A stretch of 64,000 nt of DNA. Origin: Tetrapyrgos nigripes (taxonomy: Eukaryota > Basidiomycota > Agaricomycetes > Agaricales > Campanellaceae). Position numbers and translations under genes: made by a program. The stretch covers positions 248,001-312,000 of the forward strand of contig JAACJM010000028.1 of NCBI GenBank assembly GCA_013368315.1, in the 5' to 3' direction. This document shows positions 48,998-60,509 of the stretch, piece after piece (the stretch's first letter is position 1; each line of letters begins with the position of its first letter). The notes under the pieces were generated by a model. It was not told the origin of the DNA, did not search any database, and saw only the letters and a list, made by a program, of their open reading frames with translations.

Positions 48998-51900
48998 CGT
49001 TCCCGCGATGATAAATATTAGATAGAGGGTGGAGGTAACTGTCCAGCAGTCTCAGTGGCTGAGAATCGGGCCTGGAGGTGATATAGCCTGAGGGCGAACG
49101 ACGCTGGTGACTGAGACGGTGCTAAGGCAGGGCAAATGGCACTGATCGTGGACCGAGCCTTACTAAAATATAATCCGGGACATCGGTATCTAGAAGTGAA
49201 ACCGAATTCGGAACAGCGCAGCTTGTCGAGATGGTAGTCCATGATGAGAAACGACCAAATGGTGTGACTGATATTCAGGGCACGCGTACTAGTCAACACT
49301 GCCGCGCCTTCCTTCCACTTCAAAACAGGCTCCTTATTGCCCTCACTACCAGTCCAGACCAACATGCCCAGAGAAGACCAGTTCTCAAAGATGTTATTTC
49401 CTCTTTTTGGGCATTCCTAAATATCTACCTGTTTTTCTCTCAGGCCACAGGTGATACATCATCTCTTTTCGAACCATATCTTGGCGGTATGTATTCCTCA
49501 ATACATCGACACCCTTGCTTTGACTCGTCTCGGGATATAAATCTGGAACGCCCTCCAAACCCGAGATCTTGCAGCATCTTGCACCGTCTCTCGCGTACGA
49601 AAGCCGGCGTCAGCGTAAAACCGTATTTTGAAACCGCATTTGCACTCTAGCCAAGTGTATGAGTACATGCTCACCATCACCCCGTATGCATCATGTACTG
49701 ATGTACTAAAGATAAAGACAACATTCAGCCACATCAGCAAACGAATGATTCTCCACGATCTTCAGTCCTACATACATACCTCACCACTTTGCATCTGAGT
49801 TAATGCATGTTCCTGTGCTGAAAGCACAACTGCATGACAATTCCCAATACTTACGAATCACCGAGTGTGAGGCCGACAACTTGAATGACTGCATCTCGAA
49901 AAATCAAAACCTAGCCACGAAAGCCACTAGTACCAGAAAAAATTCCCAGAACAGACGGAAGTTTCTGATATCATGAAGGTCGCTGATATTGGGGCGAACA
50001 CTAGCCCCAACGTTAACGAAATCCATCTGATTCTGAAGGCCTTGACACCTTTTCTAGTCCGTTTATCCCATGTATATTAATGAGTCGGGAAGTTGAAACG
50101 TCATGGCTATACAACAGTGACAGAATCATCAGCTCCCTATTTGATGCGTTAGTCAAAATAATGGAACATCAATTGAAAGAACATGCACAAAGAGACCTCA
50201 TCCCAGGACCCATCAGGACGTTGTGATCAGAAGCACTGAACCATATGAATCAAAACCCGTAGTTCCTTATACTTAAGCTTATGATAAATGGATAGAGAAA
50301 AACTTACCCCTTGATATATGCAGGCAAGTCTCCAGGCCTCCACCCCGACTTGGGACACACATGCGTGCCCGTGGGGAGAGGCACGACGAGGTCTTTGACG
50401 AGGTCCTTCTTCGCAGCATCAAAGAATCTCCAGAAACCATAGGAAACCATCCGACGGTTGGGGATGTACAGAAACTGTCAGACCCCGTTACTATACAAGT
50501 ATGTCCTGTCAAGCCATATTGATCAGTTCACTATTCCGCGGGTCATAAAAACGGATCTCAAAAGTACTTGATCTCTTACCCTCGTATCCTCACTTCGCCG
50601 AACTAAACACTAGTGCATGACATCCTAGGCCTCAGCACCTTTCCACCTTAGACCAACCTTTGCCATGGTATACAACCTGGGTGCCATGATCGTCGATTAG
50701 TCCTGCAATAGCTAACTAGTCATTTCTTCAGCTTCTCTTCTCCCGAATATCATACGAGTCATCATCAAACGGTGAAATTACCCATTATTACCCCAATCAT
50801 CATACAGGGCACAGCTTCCCATGAACAAATCTTTGCCGTTGTCATCCTCCAAGGTTGCTGGATCTTCAATCTTTCAATCTTCGACAACCTGTTGCCTATG
50901 AATTTGAATATTTGAATGCCTGGAAGAATCTTCGCTTCAGCAATCTACTTCTTGAGAGTATTATTAGCTCACTCACACTGTCGTCAACGTACACAAAAGA
51001 AAAAGAAGAAAACAATGCTTCAGATTTGAGGTGCGGGAAACGATTCGCCTGCGGCCTGAATACATAAGTAGGTCAGAACGGGAAGAAGGATACCTCGCAC
51101 TGCTAACACAAGCTGGCTACAGAGTACTACATTCGCTATCTAGAGCTATGTATCTACACTGGTGCTACAGCCTTTTGACCTTTTCCTGATGTGGCAGGGA
51201 GTCGGCCATCTTCAGGTGGGTCTGTTCAAAAAGTCATACAACTTGATCTGAAAGTCGGGAAGAAACCTAGTCAAGATGATCCATCATAGATAGTATAGTC
51301 ATGCAAGACCGTCAACACGTCCTTTGATGGCAGTGAATCATACACAGCACTGAAACCGAAGCAAATATCTTAAGGCTCGGGCGCCATGGCAGGCGAAGGA
51401 GGAAACTAAATAGTTACTGCGTAGATCATTGCGAAGTCTCACCAACTTCGGGACGCCCGAATTTTCCCGGAAATCCCGTAGCTCTACTGGTTGCAAATAT
51501 CTCGATGGACAGGGAAGAGAAGAAGAGCAACCGTCTAAATCACACATGATAATCAGCGGTAATGATGATCATATGAGTCGCAGGCTGCAGCAGGTTTGGG
51601 GTCTAGCCTGAAGGCCTGAAGGCTTCAAATCTTCAATTCGATCAAGTCGCATTCCGTGCTCAACGAATAATTAATGAACAAGAGTAGTATTTGACGTCTG
51701 GACAGATTGTATCGTATCTTTATACTATTCACCATGCCAATTTGAAGTTGATGATCATACTGTGGCGAGAACAATGGCGTTTGAAGGACGGTGATGATGA
51801 TGATGATGAAGATGATGAAGACGGAGATGGAGACAAAGAAGTCATCGTCAAAATAGTATGAATAGCACTGGCATCCTGTATCCCGTCCTCTGCTACTGCA

Positions 51901-52168
51901 AGCTGCTCTGTGTCTTCATGGATGCAGAGCTTCCAGAATCCAGTCCATCGAGTTTGACTGCCATTGACTGAAATCCGAGGACACGTCCCGAGGATGAACG
52001 GATAACCGAGACGGTGAAGGACCGTGCCATCAAACGCCGCCAAACGAGGGATGAAGGTAAACGCGGCACACGCAGCTGGGAGACAGGAGACTGCCACCGC
52101 CACAGAACTGGGAAAGGTTGAGATAACCAAGCTCGCATGAAGAAACAAGCCATCAATGCTCTCCAAGA
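48998..52168. other. 3.2-kb gene-free stretch
   Basis: Spans from the start of the Ser/Pro-rich gene to the end of UPF3. Short frames on both strands (at most about 147 codons) have no motifs or splice support. A GAT/GAA microsatellite lies near 51796-51840; its antisense reading gives a false poly-serine frame (51729-52172). No RNA gene or transposon remnant was recognised. Confidence 0.45.
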
Positions 52169-53840
52169 TCATCCACCTCTAGGTGCACCACGTCCACGTC
52201 CTCTACCACGTCCTCTACCTCTCGGTCCATGACCAGCGTGAGGGCTTGCACTAGGTGTAGGACCTGGATCCACACTGGTAGTAGATGCTGCTGGCGCACC
52301 AGCTGCACTCGATGTGGTTTGGACTGGAGGTCCATCGCGTTTCAGAATAGTTGGAGTAGGAGGATCATCGATTCGATGTAAAATAGTCGGCGGCTTCTCT
52401 ACGGTGCTGCTGACACTGGGTTTGCGTCTGGTACGCTCGCGTTTAGGTGAAGGTGAATGGGGTTTACCGCTAGGACCAGCACTGGGAGTAGCTGGGGCAG
52501 CATCCTTGTCACCCTCTTTATCTTGCTCTTTGTTCTTTTCCTTCTCCTTTTCTCTCTCAGCTGCACGTTGCCTACGGGATTTCTGATCACCCACTCCAGC
52601 TCCGCTAAGGGCTGCTTCGAATTGTCTTGACACTAACCCAAGGACGGGACGTCCACGACGAGGGCCATTAGCTGCTGGAGCTGTGGTCGCTTCGGCTGAA
52701 GAAGCGTTTGCAGCGAAAGGGGCTGGATCTTTGGATGTAGCCGTATCAGTAGAGGTCGCAGATAAGGCGGGAGGTTTGGTTGCGGCAGGCGTCTGACGTG
52801 CTGGTCTACCAGCCTTGGAGGGAGCTCCTTGCCTCGAGGCAATTGTCACAGGTGTAGAAGTCTCTTTCGCATTCGCAGTTGAAGACGCAGCGGCAGGGGG
52901 CTTCCTTCCTTTCTTGCCTGGAGCAGACGCTTCGACAGATTTCGATGACGCAGAACCACCCTTCTTCTTGTCGTCCTTCTTGATTATCTCGGTAGGATGT
53001 ATATTGTGATGGCGAGCAAGAGTCGCCTTCTCCTTCGCAGCAGCCTTCTCTGCTTTGAGGGCTTCCAGTAACGGTGTCGTCTTGGGCTGAGGAGTAGGCT
53101 GCGTTGACGCGACTGGACGAAGTTATTAGCGTAGTGAACAGAAGAGAGAGTAAGAGTACGCACTCAAGGTCTCGATTGGCACCGGTTCAGTCGCAGAAGC
53201 AGCATTAAGAGAGTTGACGAAAGAGATATAATCCTCATCTGCGTGTGTGTTAGATTGTTGTTAAGCTCCAGACGAGTACGAGAAATACCTTTCTCTATGG
53301 TTCCAGTCCTAGCATCTGCCTTCTTCTTATCCGAGGGTACCTTTTGATACGGAGCATATTCAACAACAGCTTGGGATTCGTTGCCTAAACGAGCGGATCG
53401 TCAAATACGGGCTGGAGAGCGACAAGACAAACGCCTAACCAGCTTTGTCTCTGAATAAATGGCCATCATAATCCCGGCTGAATGTTGCAAGTGGCTCCTC
53501 GGATTTGAAGGCAATATACGCCCTTGACGGGACATTCTCTTTGTTCAAGCTGGAGTAACGAGTCAATCCGTCCGCGCCTCACGTACCCGATCAGTAACAG
53601 AACATACCGGCTACGAAACTTTCCTGGAAAGTAAACCTTCCATGTTACTGTGTCGTCTGATACCCAAGACTGAACGCTTTGCCAGAAGATCTCTTCAGGA
53701 AGGTTTGGAGGTAGACGCCTGACCACAACTTTCAATCGTTCTGAACCCTGTGGTTTCTCTCTCTTCTCTTTCCTTTCTCTCCTATCTTTCTCTTTCTCTC
53801 TCCTAGTCTTCTTGACGGTCGTAGGAACGGTGCTGGCCAT
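52169..53840 (-). CDS. UPF3: Nonsense-mediated mRNA decay factor Upf3 (SMG4)
   Basis: NMD adaptor that links Upf2 to exon-junction or mRNP components and shuttles between nucleus and cytoplasm. The start ATG is at 53840 (MASTVPTTVKKTRREKEKDR). The Upf3 RRM-like domain is at residues about 30-125: ERLKVVVRRLPPNLPEEIFW, WKVYFPGKFRSR, then NKENVPSRAYIAFKSEEPLA, FSRDYDGHLFRDKAGNESQA and VVEYAPYQKVPS. These are diagnostic family blocks. The rest is Ala/Pro/Lys-rich and disordered, with a charged helical stretch (QRAAEREKEKEKNKEQDKEG). It ends in an Arg-Gly tail (GPRGRGRGRGRGRGAPRGG), a likely RNA-binding or methylated segment. About five introns. Length near 480 residues suits fungal Upf3. Confidence 0.9.
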
Positions 53841-54407
53841 GGGTGGTTGACCCAAATGATGGGGCCGAAAGATGGAGCAATGTTAGTCTGACCCTAAGGA
53901 ACAATGTGCCGAGCGCCGAGCGGAGCTTGAAATTGTCGGTATAAATTTTTGTTTTTTCTCTTTTTTGCTGACCACGTCTTCTTTCAGCTCTTGCCATGTT
54001 TATGTTGTGAGTATCTCATCTGGTTGTTTTGCCTTCCTATCCCATCTCTTCATGATGAACAAAATATCACATTCAAGCTCAACAGTCATACGGATTCGTC
54101 CGCTGGTGACCACAACTTCTGCAATACTGACTTTTTTCGCCTCTTCGTACAATCTTATCATCTTCCTGAACAACTGACTGATTGTTGTTCCTTCTATCTA
54201 GGTCGTGTCTTCTTGTTTATAATGCATGGCTCAACCATGCCTGTCATTCTTCATTTATGATCGAATATACGGTTTTTTCATTGCAATGCACCTTTGATAC
54301 ACGAGGTCCAGTCATCATGTTGCTACAGTGAGGGAAATACATAGTGCGAAGGGTATACACGGCACTCTATCCATACAACGACCAGCGTTGCAAACGTCTG
54401 CAGTCCC
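53841..54407. other. Intergenic region, promoter of UPF3
   Basis: Holds the UPF3 promoter and the 3' side spacing of nothing else recognisable on the left; the next minus-strand gene ends at 54408. The plus-strand frames here lack motifs. Confidence 0.35.
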
Positions 54408-56008
54408 TTAACGGACAAACACACCCACACACCCAGACCTAATCGCTGCCGGTCCCATAAACCTCCTCAGCGTCATCCCTCCTCCGAGTCGGGGAGACGC
54501 AAGGTTCCCTCGACTTCCATTATGTGCACCCCTGGTCTCCAATTCTCCTAGAACTTGAGTCCACTTTGGATCAATACCTTCTGTCCACTCAAAATACCCG
54601 TCTCTGTTGAACCCAATATGAGATACATGCACAAATGACGATACCTCTGGGAGGGATATCATCGATTGAGAGATTTTGGGTCTAGGATTCTGAGCATTTA
54701 AGGGTTTACGTGTATTGGTTGCAGTCGCCAACCTCTGCTGGTCGGAAGAGGACGTAGTGCGCTGTGCAGCTCTAGATTTCGTCGTTACTGGTATCTTGCT
54801 CGAGGAACCGTCACCGGTTACGAGAGCCGAAGTAGACGCAGACGATTTAAAGAACGAGGGTAAAGGCAAACCTTTACTCGTCGTGAGACTCTTGTTGCTT
54901 TTCGTGCTTCTCGTACTTCTGGTCTGCTTCACGCTGGAGGCGATAGTTCTACCTCGCGCTATTGAATCCACAAGATCAGATTAGGTTTACACAATGATGT
55001 TATGCAGTACACACCTTTTGGAGTACTGCCAGACCGTTCCGGCGGAACACCCATATAACTCTGAACCACCTTGCCAAAGACAAGTCCTTCTTCATCGTCT
55101 GCAAAAAGCAGACCCCAATGTCTGCTCTGGAAACAAAGAAGCAATGCATGGGTCACAAATTGTACGCAAAACGACGAGACTAAAGTACATACCCGCCCAT
55201 GAAACGCATGAAAGAAAGGTTTGTCCATCCTATACTCCAAACTATCCGGAATCTGAAAGAGCCAAATGACATGTCCCGTATCCTGATCCAATAACCTGAA
55301 CCAAAACTTGGTTGTAATCTGTTTCTTCATCCCGGGTACAGTTCTGTCCACACTCGTTCTAGGTTTTTCCGGTCCTTGAGCATGGCTAGGACTAGGACTC
55401 TTGCTTCGGCCGTTGGTCTGCGTTTCCTTCGGAGACCTAGTAACTTCCGGCTCATATCTACTATCATTAACACTTGCGCTACCGTCAGAATCCATAGAAC
55501 CTTGAGGTGTAGGATAACTGGTCTCCTTGGCTCCATTTCCCTTCTCCCTCAACTCTTTGCTCTCTCTGTGCACATCCTCAAGCTCGTGCGCAGGTTCATC
55601 AAATTCTCGCTCCTCTTGGTCATCTTGCTCTCCATTGGCATGTCCATATACATCGTCTTCTCCTTCAAACCCAATTTCCTCCCCAATAACCTCTGAATCC
55701 CTTCCAAAAACAATCTTTCCTCTTTGATTGAAATATTTCCAATCCTTCTCCTTCTCTTTATCCCCAAAGCCAGAACTACTGCCAGTGAAATTAGCGTGAT
55801 AGACTTTCGCAGACGCTGAAGCAAGGACGAGAGTTTTTGAGGAGAGAGCTGAGATGGGATGGAGGATGTTGATATTGCTGTTTCGATTTTGATTACTGAC
55901 GTCGTCTACGGGACGAGGACCAGCACCAAAGACGCTCCTGCGGTCAAAGGTCGGATTGGAGATGTATGCAGACTGAGATGGACGGGGTTGGGGAAGTGTA
56001 GAAGGCAT
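54408..56008 (-). CDS. WH1 (EVH1) and CRIB domain protein, WASP-related but without a VCA tail
   Basis: Likely Cdc42/Rac effector in actin or polarity control. Three exons. Residues about 50-105 look like the first half of a WH1 domain (SALSSKTLVLASASAKVYHA, DWKYFNQRGKIVFGRD). An acidic, Ser-rich insertion of about 130 residues follows. The second half then follows: KFWFRLLDQDTGHVIWLFQI, PFFHAFHGRSRHWGLLFADD, EEGLVFGKVVQSY. Near residue 415 is a CRIB motif, ISLPEVSSFVHVSHIGFN, with the I-S-x-P and H-x2-H-x-G core. Between them is a Lys/Arg/Ser/Thr-rich basic stretch (QTRSTRSTKSNKSL) like the one preceding the GTPase-binding domain of WASP. No WH2 or acidic VCA segment is seen; the protein ends MGPAAIRSGCVGVFVR. 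It therefore probably cannot activate Arp2/3 by itself. Confidence 0.83.
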
Positions 56009-56635
56009 CGTTTACGGGAGGGGGTAAGATGAATGAAGGGAAGTGTGCGCGACGGATGGTTCTGGAAGTAGTTTTATATGGCTTGTGTGGGTGTGTCGTG
56101 TGTACAGAACGACAGCATATACGCCAGACAGACTATGAAGACCTCATGTAACCCTCATGCTTCTGTAGTCTCCGTTTCATTGTTAAAGTCGAGAAGACAT
56201 CCTAGTCTGGTAAGTAGTGGCAGTCCAATTTGACTGTAGTCTGCAGGCACGAATTACATGGTCAAAACGAGCCCAGATCCGCCGGGTTTATGAAGTTTGG
56301 GCACAGCAATTGCCAATATACGAGATCCCATGCTTCACGAGTCTGGATCATCTAATCGATCTTAAAGATGAATGATAGAATGGAATGCTTGCTAGTACAC
56401 CCGATACACGGTCGGATGTCCCAGAATCCGGAGGTGGGAGGTGGAGTTTGACAAGGGAAGACGAAAACAGCCAAAACTGCACGAGTCGAAAGCAAGTCAT
56501 AGAAGACAACCAGATGCAAGATCTGGTGACTTGACGCGTTCCGTTTCATTTTGGCCTTGAGTAGCCCTACCGATCAGTTGATGGTGCAGGAAGGCTCACC
56601 CAAAGCCTTCAGATGACAACACTAGTCCATCAAAG
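56009..56635. promoter_or_regulatory. Promoter region of the WH1-CRIB gene
   Basis: Between the WH1-CRIB start and the 3' end of the next minus-strand gene. A GTGTGTG-rich stretch lies near 56083-56105. No further element was recognised, and the open frame at 56352-56549 has no support. Confidence 0.35.
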
Positions 56636-58136
56636 CTACGCAATGAGCATGGCATTTGAGTGTTCATCCAAAAGCACCAGCCTAGAACCTTTCAACGGAC
56701 GAAGCTTGGGAGTCCTCCGTTGCTGCATCGCCTTCGAATGCTGAGTGCCATCCGTTCCAGCAGCCAGGCTGCTGTCAGTCCTATCCTGCTCTCCCATCAC
56801 GCCCGCCCCAGAACATCGCATGGATCCATTATTCGAAACCTCCTGATCCTCTTCTCTCGTCCTCGTGCTAGTGTCCTCGTCATCAGTGTTGTTCTTTTCC
56901 TCTCCCTCTTTCTCATTTCCGTTACTGCTGCCGCTACCGGCGTTTTCCACCGCGGATTCTGCTGGTTTTGGTTCATAACTCCAAGAATCCAATACATTTC
57001 TCAACAGCATGGCCGCGGAGGCATTGTGATAGACCTTGATGTAGTCGATAGCTTCTAGAGAAGCTGGTCGACTTTCGTCTTCAGTGTACACGGAAGAAGC
57101 ATAATGTCCATCTGAATGGAGCTCGATACACTCGACGTTGAGAAATGGCCGGCCATGAGAGGATTTTGCCATACTGAACGATAATCCGAGAGGTCCGATG
57201 GAGACTTTCTCGCGTAGAGAACAGAGGAAGGACCAGAGTGCTTGAAGGGATTCGTGTGTCCAAAGAAGCGGTTGGTTTTTGAGTTCGCTAGCGGGGATAG
57301 GTAGGACGGGAAGTGGTGTCAACGGTGTTTCTGGGGAAGATGAGGGTAAACCATCTGAGATATATGGCGGTTTCAGAACGGCACCAGGGGTAGCCTGTTT
57401 CCAGGGAGGAGCTCCTCGGACAGGAATGACCCAGGACCAGCGGCTGAACTGGGATGGTACTGGTGGAGGAAGAGTATATGGTGCAATAGCAATCAACGCT
57501 CCTGACCAGGGGTGCAATGTCAATGCTGCATTGGAGTGAGATGCGAAGGAACTCTTGAGAAGATGAGGCTGAAAAATAGACTATCGGTAACTGTACTCAT
57601 TGGTAGAACGTATTACGCACGTATGGGATGACTCCGAAGAGCGAACCAATGTACAAGCACCTTCGTTTAGGGTCTCTGTCCATTAGGATAGAGTCTGAGG
57701 GTCGCTTGGTTCCGAATACCGGCTTATCCAAAGCCTTTTCTTCGAAGAGACAATCAAGATTTGTGCTCTCGAACTCGTCTAGGTCATTCAAGGAGAATTT
57801 CATTTCATCGTCCGTAAAACCGACACCCCATGCTTCTATGTGGTCCTGGGTATCTTCGACGCGTAGTGAAGGTGGACTTTTCAAGAATACGTAGGCACTA
57901 GAAAGCTAAGAGTCAGAGCCAACCTCAACAGTAAAGGAAGATTGACGACGTGTTTTCCGCTTGCGTCGCGGTCAAAAACGATGACGTTGACGACGCGACA
58001 TTGAGCCATTTGCTCTTGAAGGTTTGATGAAGTAGATTCCTGCCTTCTCTGAGAGCTGATAGGACTGGGCCCTGGCAGAGTTGGAAGGTCTAGAATCATA
58101 CTTGTGGACGACGAACGACGGCTCAGCTTCGTCCAT
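56636..58136 (-). CDS. Conserved-looking protein of unknown function
   Basis: Not recognised. The best start is ATG at 58136 (MDEAEPSFVVH), joined by a 46-nt intron to SQRRQESTSSNLQEQMAQCR then VVNVIVFDRDASGKHVVNLP. After a second, short intron comes SPPSLRVEDTQDHIEAWGVG, FTDDEMKFSLNDLDEFESTN, DCLFEEKALDKPVFGTKRPS and KRRCLYIGSLFGVIPYV. The last exon continues ALTLHPWSGALIAIAPYTLP, RWSWVIPVRGAPPW, LQALWSFLCSLREKVSIGPL and IKVYHNASAAMLLRNVLDSW. The C-terminal 110 residues are acidic and Ser-rich with a basic end. The first 290 residues look folded (regular hydrophobic pattern, many Trp), so this is a real gene. No signal peptide or membrane segment. About 440 residues. Confidence 0.65.
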
Positions 58137-58385
58137 GAAGTTGGGAACTGACGAGAATTTACGTAAACTTTTGCAAGTTGGTTATAGGCTCGATATGATT
58201 CTTACAGTACATATAGTAACAAGTAGCATCCCTAAAAGAACGGACGGTTTTGATACAGTACCAATATTAAATACATACAATAACCAAGACCAGTATGCAA
58301 AATTGTCGAGCCGGTAAGTACCTTCCAAGCTAGATCCGAGTCGATCATAAGTACAACTTGAAGAGAGGATGGACGCTCACGTCAA

Positions 58386-60177
58386 TCACGATATATTTGT
58401 CGAATAAGCAGGCGGACGATGCAGCTCTTCCACCCGGTTATTCAGCCTCTCAATCATCTCCAAGAGCTGGTTTTGTGTCAGATTCCCTGCAATGGGACCA
58501 GGAGCAGGCTGGGACGGAGGCTCAACATGTTGGGGAGCTTCTACATGTTGGGGCGTCTCAGGAGCACTATGCCCACTAGTCTCGAATCCCTGACTAGGCG
58601 AGTGAGCGTCGAGGATAATCGGGGATTTCGTATACGGAGTGCTGTTGGATGAAGGCTGGCCAGAACTACCCCTCTCGGATGACTGATTGGAGGAGAAAGG
58701 TTCATGAGTGACGGGATTATAGGTTTTTTGTGAAGGGAGTGACGTTGCCGCTACTGCTCGCAGACGGTGAGAATGGAGAACTTTGGGTATGAGGGTATTG
58801 TGTTGAAGATGCAGGGACAATAAAGGGAGTTATCTGCATCCCAGGGGTATCCGAGCCTGTCGACGTATGAGATGCCCAGATACAAAAGTGAGACGCAAGG
58901 CCAACATACCTGGACTATTTTGTTGATCAGACAGTATTGAAATCCTCCTCAACCGTCTCTCTTGTCTTCGCCTATGTCGAAGGAACATTATCCCAGCAGC
59001 TGTCAATAATGCTACTCCAAGAACTGCACCTATCACTGCTCCAGCTATGGTCCCAGTCGAGATCTTCCTACTACTGGTCCCATTACCCCCGCCATTCCCC
59101 GAGCTCTCACCAGACCCAGTTGAGTTGGGGTTCGGGCTCCCGTTCCCAGCTGCAGTGACTCTGTCCGGCACCACACTTGTCGCGGCGTTTAGGAACTGGA
59201 AGTTGGGCACATATGTGAATCCCCTGAGGTCAAAAAACTGAAATTCGCTGATTGAAAGAAGTTGTATGTTGACGGTATGATTGCCAGCATCATTATCAAA
59301 AGGAAGGTTGAATAGTGGGTGGTACAACTCGACTCGATCATCGAAACCGCCTATGTCGATAGCTTCATCAGTGAGAGTAATAGAAGCTGTGATTTGTTGA
59401 GGAGCTTTGCCGTCTACTGAAACAGCGACTGTGATGTTTCCTCCAGCGGTCTGATTGAAGACGGTCAATGCAGTGAGGTTACTTCCTATATGTTGATGTA
59501 TGAGTATGGATAGTCGCGAGAGGAAACAACTCTCACCTGCAAAAGTGAATTCTACTTGGTCCCCTCTCGTGACCGTTCCTCGAGTACTATCAGTCGTCCC
59601 GGATCCTCTTTCCAGCCAGTTCCCTGTGTATTGCACTGCAGCGTCACTGTGGTTCACATGAAGCAACTCCTTTGATATATCCGTATTCGGTCCAGGAGTA
59701 ATCAGCGCGTGATCCACAACCGTGAAGGCCTGGGTGGCATTGATGTGCAGAGTATGGTCGCTGTCCGAAAGACCTTGCATATCGACAATAATACGAGTAG
59801 GGTCAAACTCGTCAGTCACTTTCATGGTCTTCTCGTCTCCGCCATCCAACGAGACAAACAAGTCGCAAGAGCTTCCAAAACTACACTGTGAAAGGCCCAT
59901 GACTGTGACGCCGGTGCCTGCCATTGTCGACTTTTCAGCAAATTGTCCTGACAAGCAAATATTCTGAATCCCACATACCTGAGAATTTGAGGTCGATTGC
60001 AGCTTGCGAGTTCAAGTCCGTGCCCGAATTCATAGTGAAAGTTGCATTGTAGAAAGGATGCACTTCCGACGTTGGGAACCATGAGAGATGGTCACTAGCA
60101 CCGACAAATGTGAAGAAGTTGGTCTTGGTCGGCGCAGCTTGATCGTCGACAATCACGACAGGAGAGGTGGTGGGCAT
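58386..60177 (-). CDS. Single-pass membrane protein with two beta-rich outer domains (tandem paralogue A)
   Basis: First of two tandem copies. The start MPTTSPVVIVDDQAAPTKTN at 60177 matches the start of the neighbour. The outer part has two beta-sandwich-like units. Unit one runs from GTGVTVMGLSQCSFGSSCDL to VVDHALITPGPNTD. Unit two has GNWLERGSGTTDSTRGTVTR, VEFTFAGSNLTALTVFNQTA, GGNITVAVSVDGKAPQQITA and HPLFNLPFDNDAGNHTVNIQ. Many N-x-S/T sites support extracellular exposure. A Ser/Gly/Asn linker leads to one membrane helix (STGTIAGAVIGAVLGVALLT) followed by RHRRRQERRLRR, a stop-transfer signal putting the tail in the cytosol. The tail is Ser/Pro-rich and ends in a conserved helix (LNNRVEELHRPPAYSTNIS). 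No cleavable signal peptide is visible at the N-terminus. Function unknown; similar proteins are abundant in Agaricomycetes. Confidence 0.82.
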
Positions 60178-60509
60178 AGTCGCGGCCTGGCGCTAGGACA
60201 TTCGAAACAGGTGGTAGTGAAGAAGAGGGAAGGGTTTGACGTAGACAGGCGTGTATATCATGTTTGAGGACAATGATAGAAATCAGATAGAAAGCATCCG
60301 GTGCTATTGAGTAACTACTCAGCTCGAAAAGCTAGTGCACCTGGCTAAGTCGAGTTGATTCATAGATCTTCAGAGACTGCCATTGATCTTCTCAAACAGA
60401 CGATCAAAAATTAAAATCACCACTTCTGCGTCAAAAAATCAAGAAGACATGCTCAGTTATTTTTAAGGGTAATAGACTACTACAACACAGCAAAGGATCA
60501 CATTGCAGT

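Noticed and set aside
51729..52172. 147-codon minus-strand frame ending after a poly-serine run
   Set aside because: The serine run is the antisense of a GAT/GAA microsatellite; the frame starts inside the end of UPF3 and has no motif.
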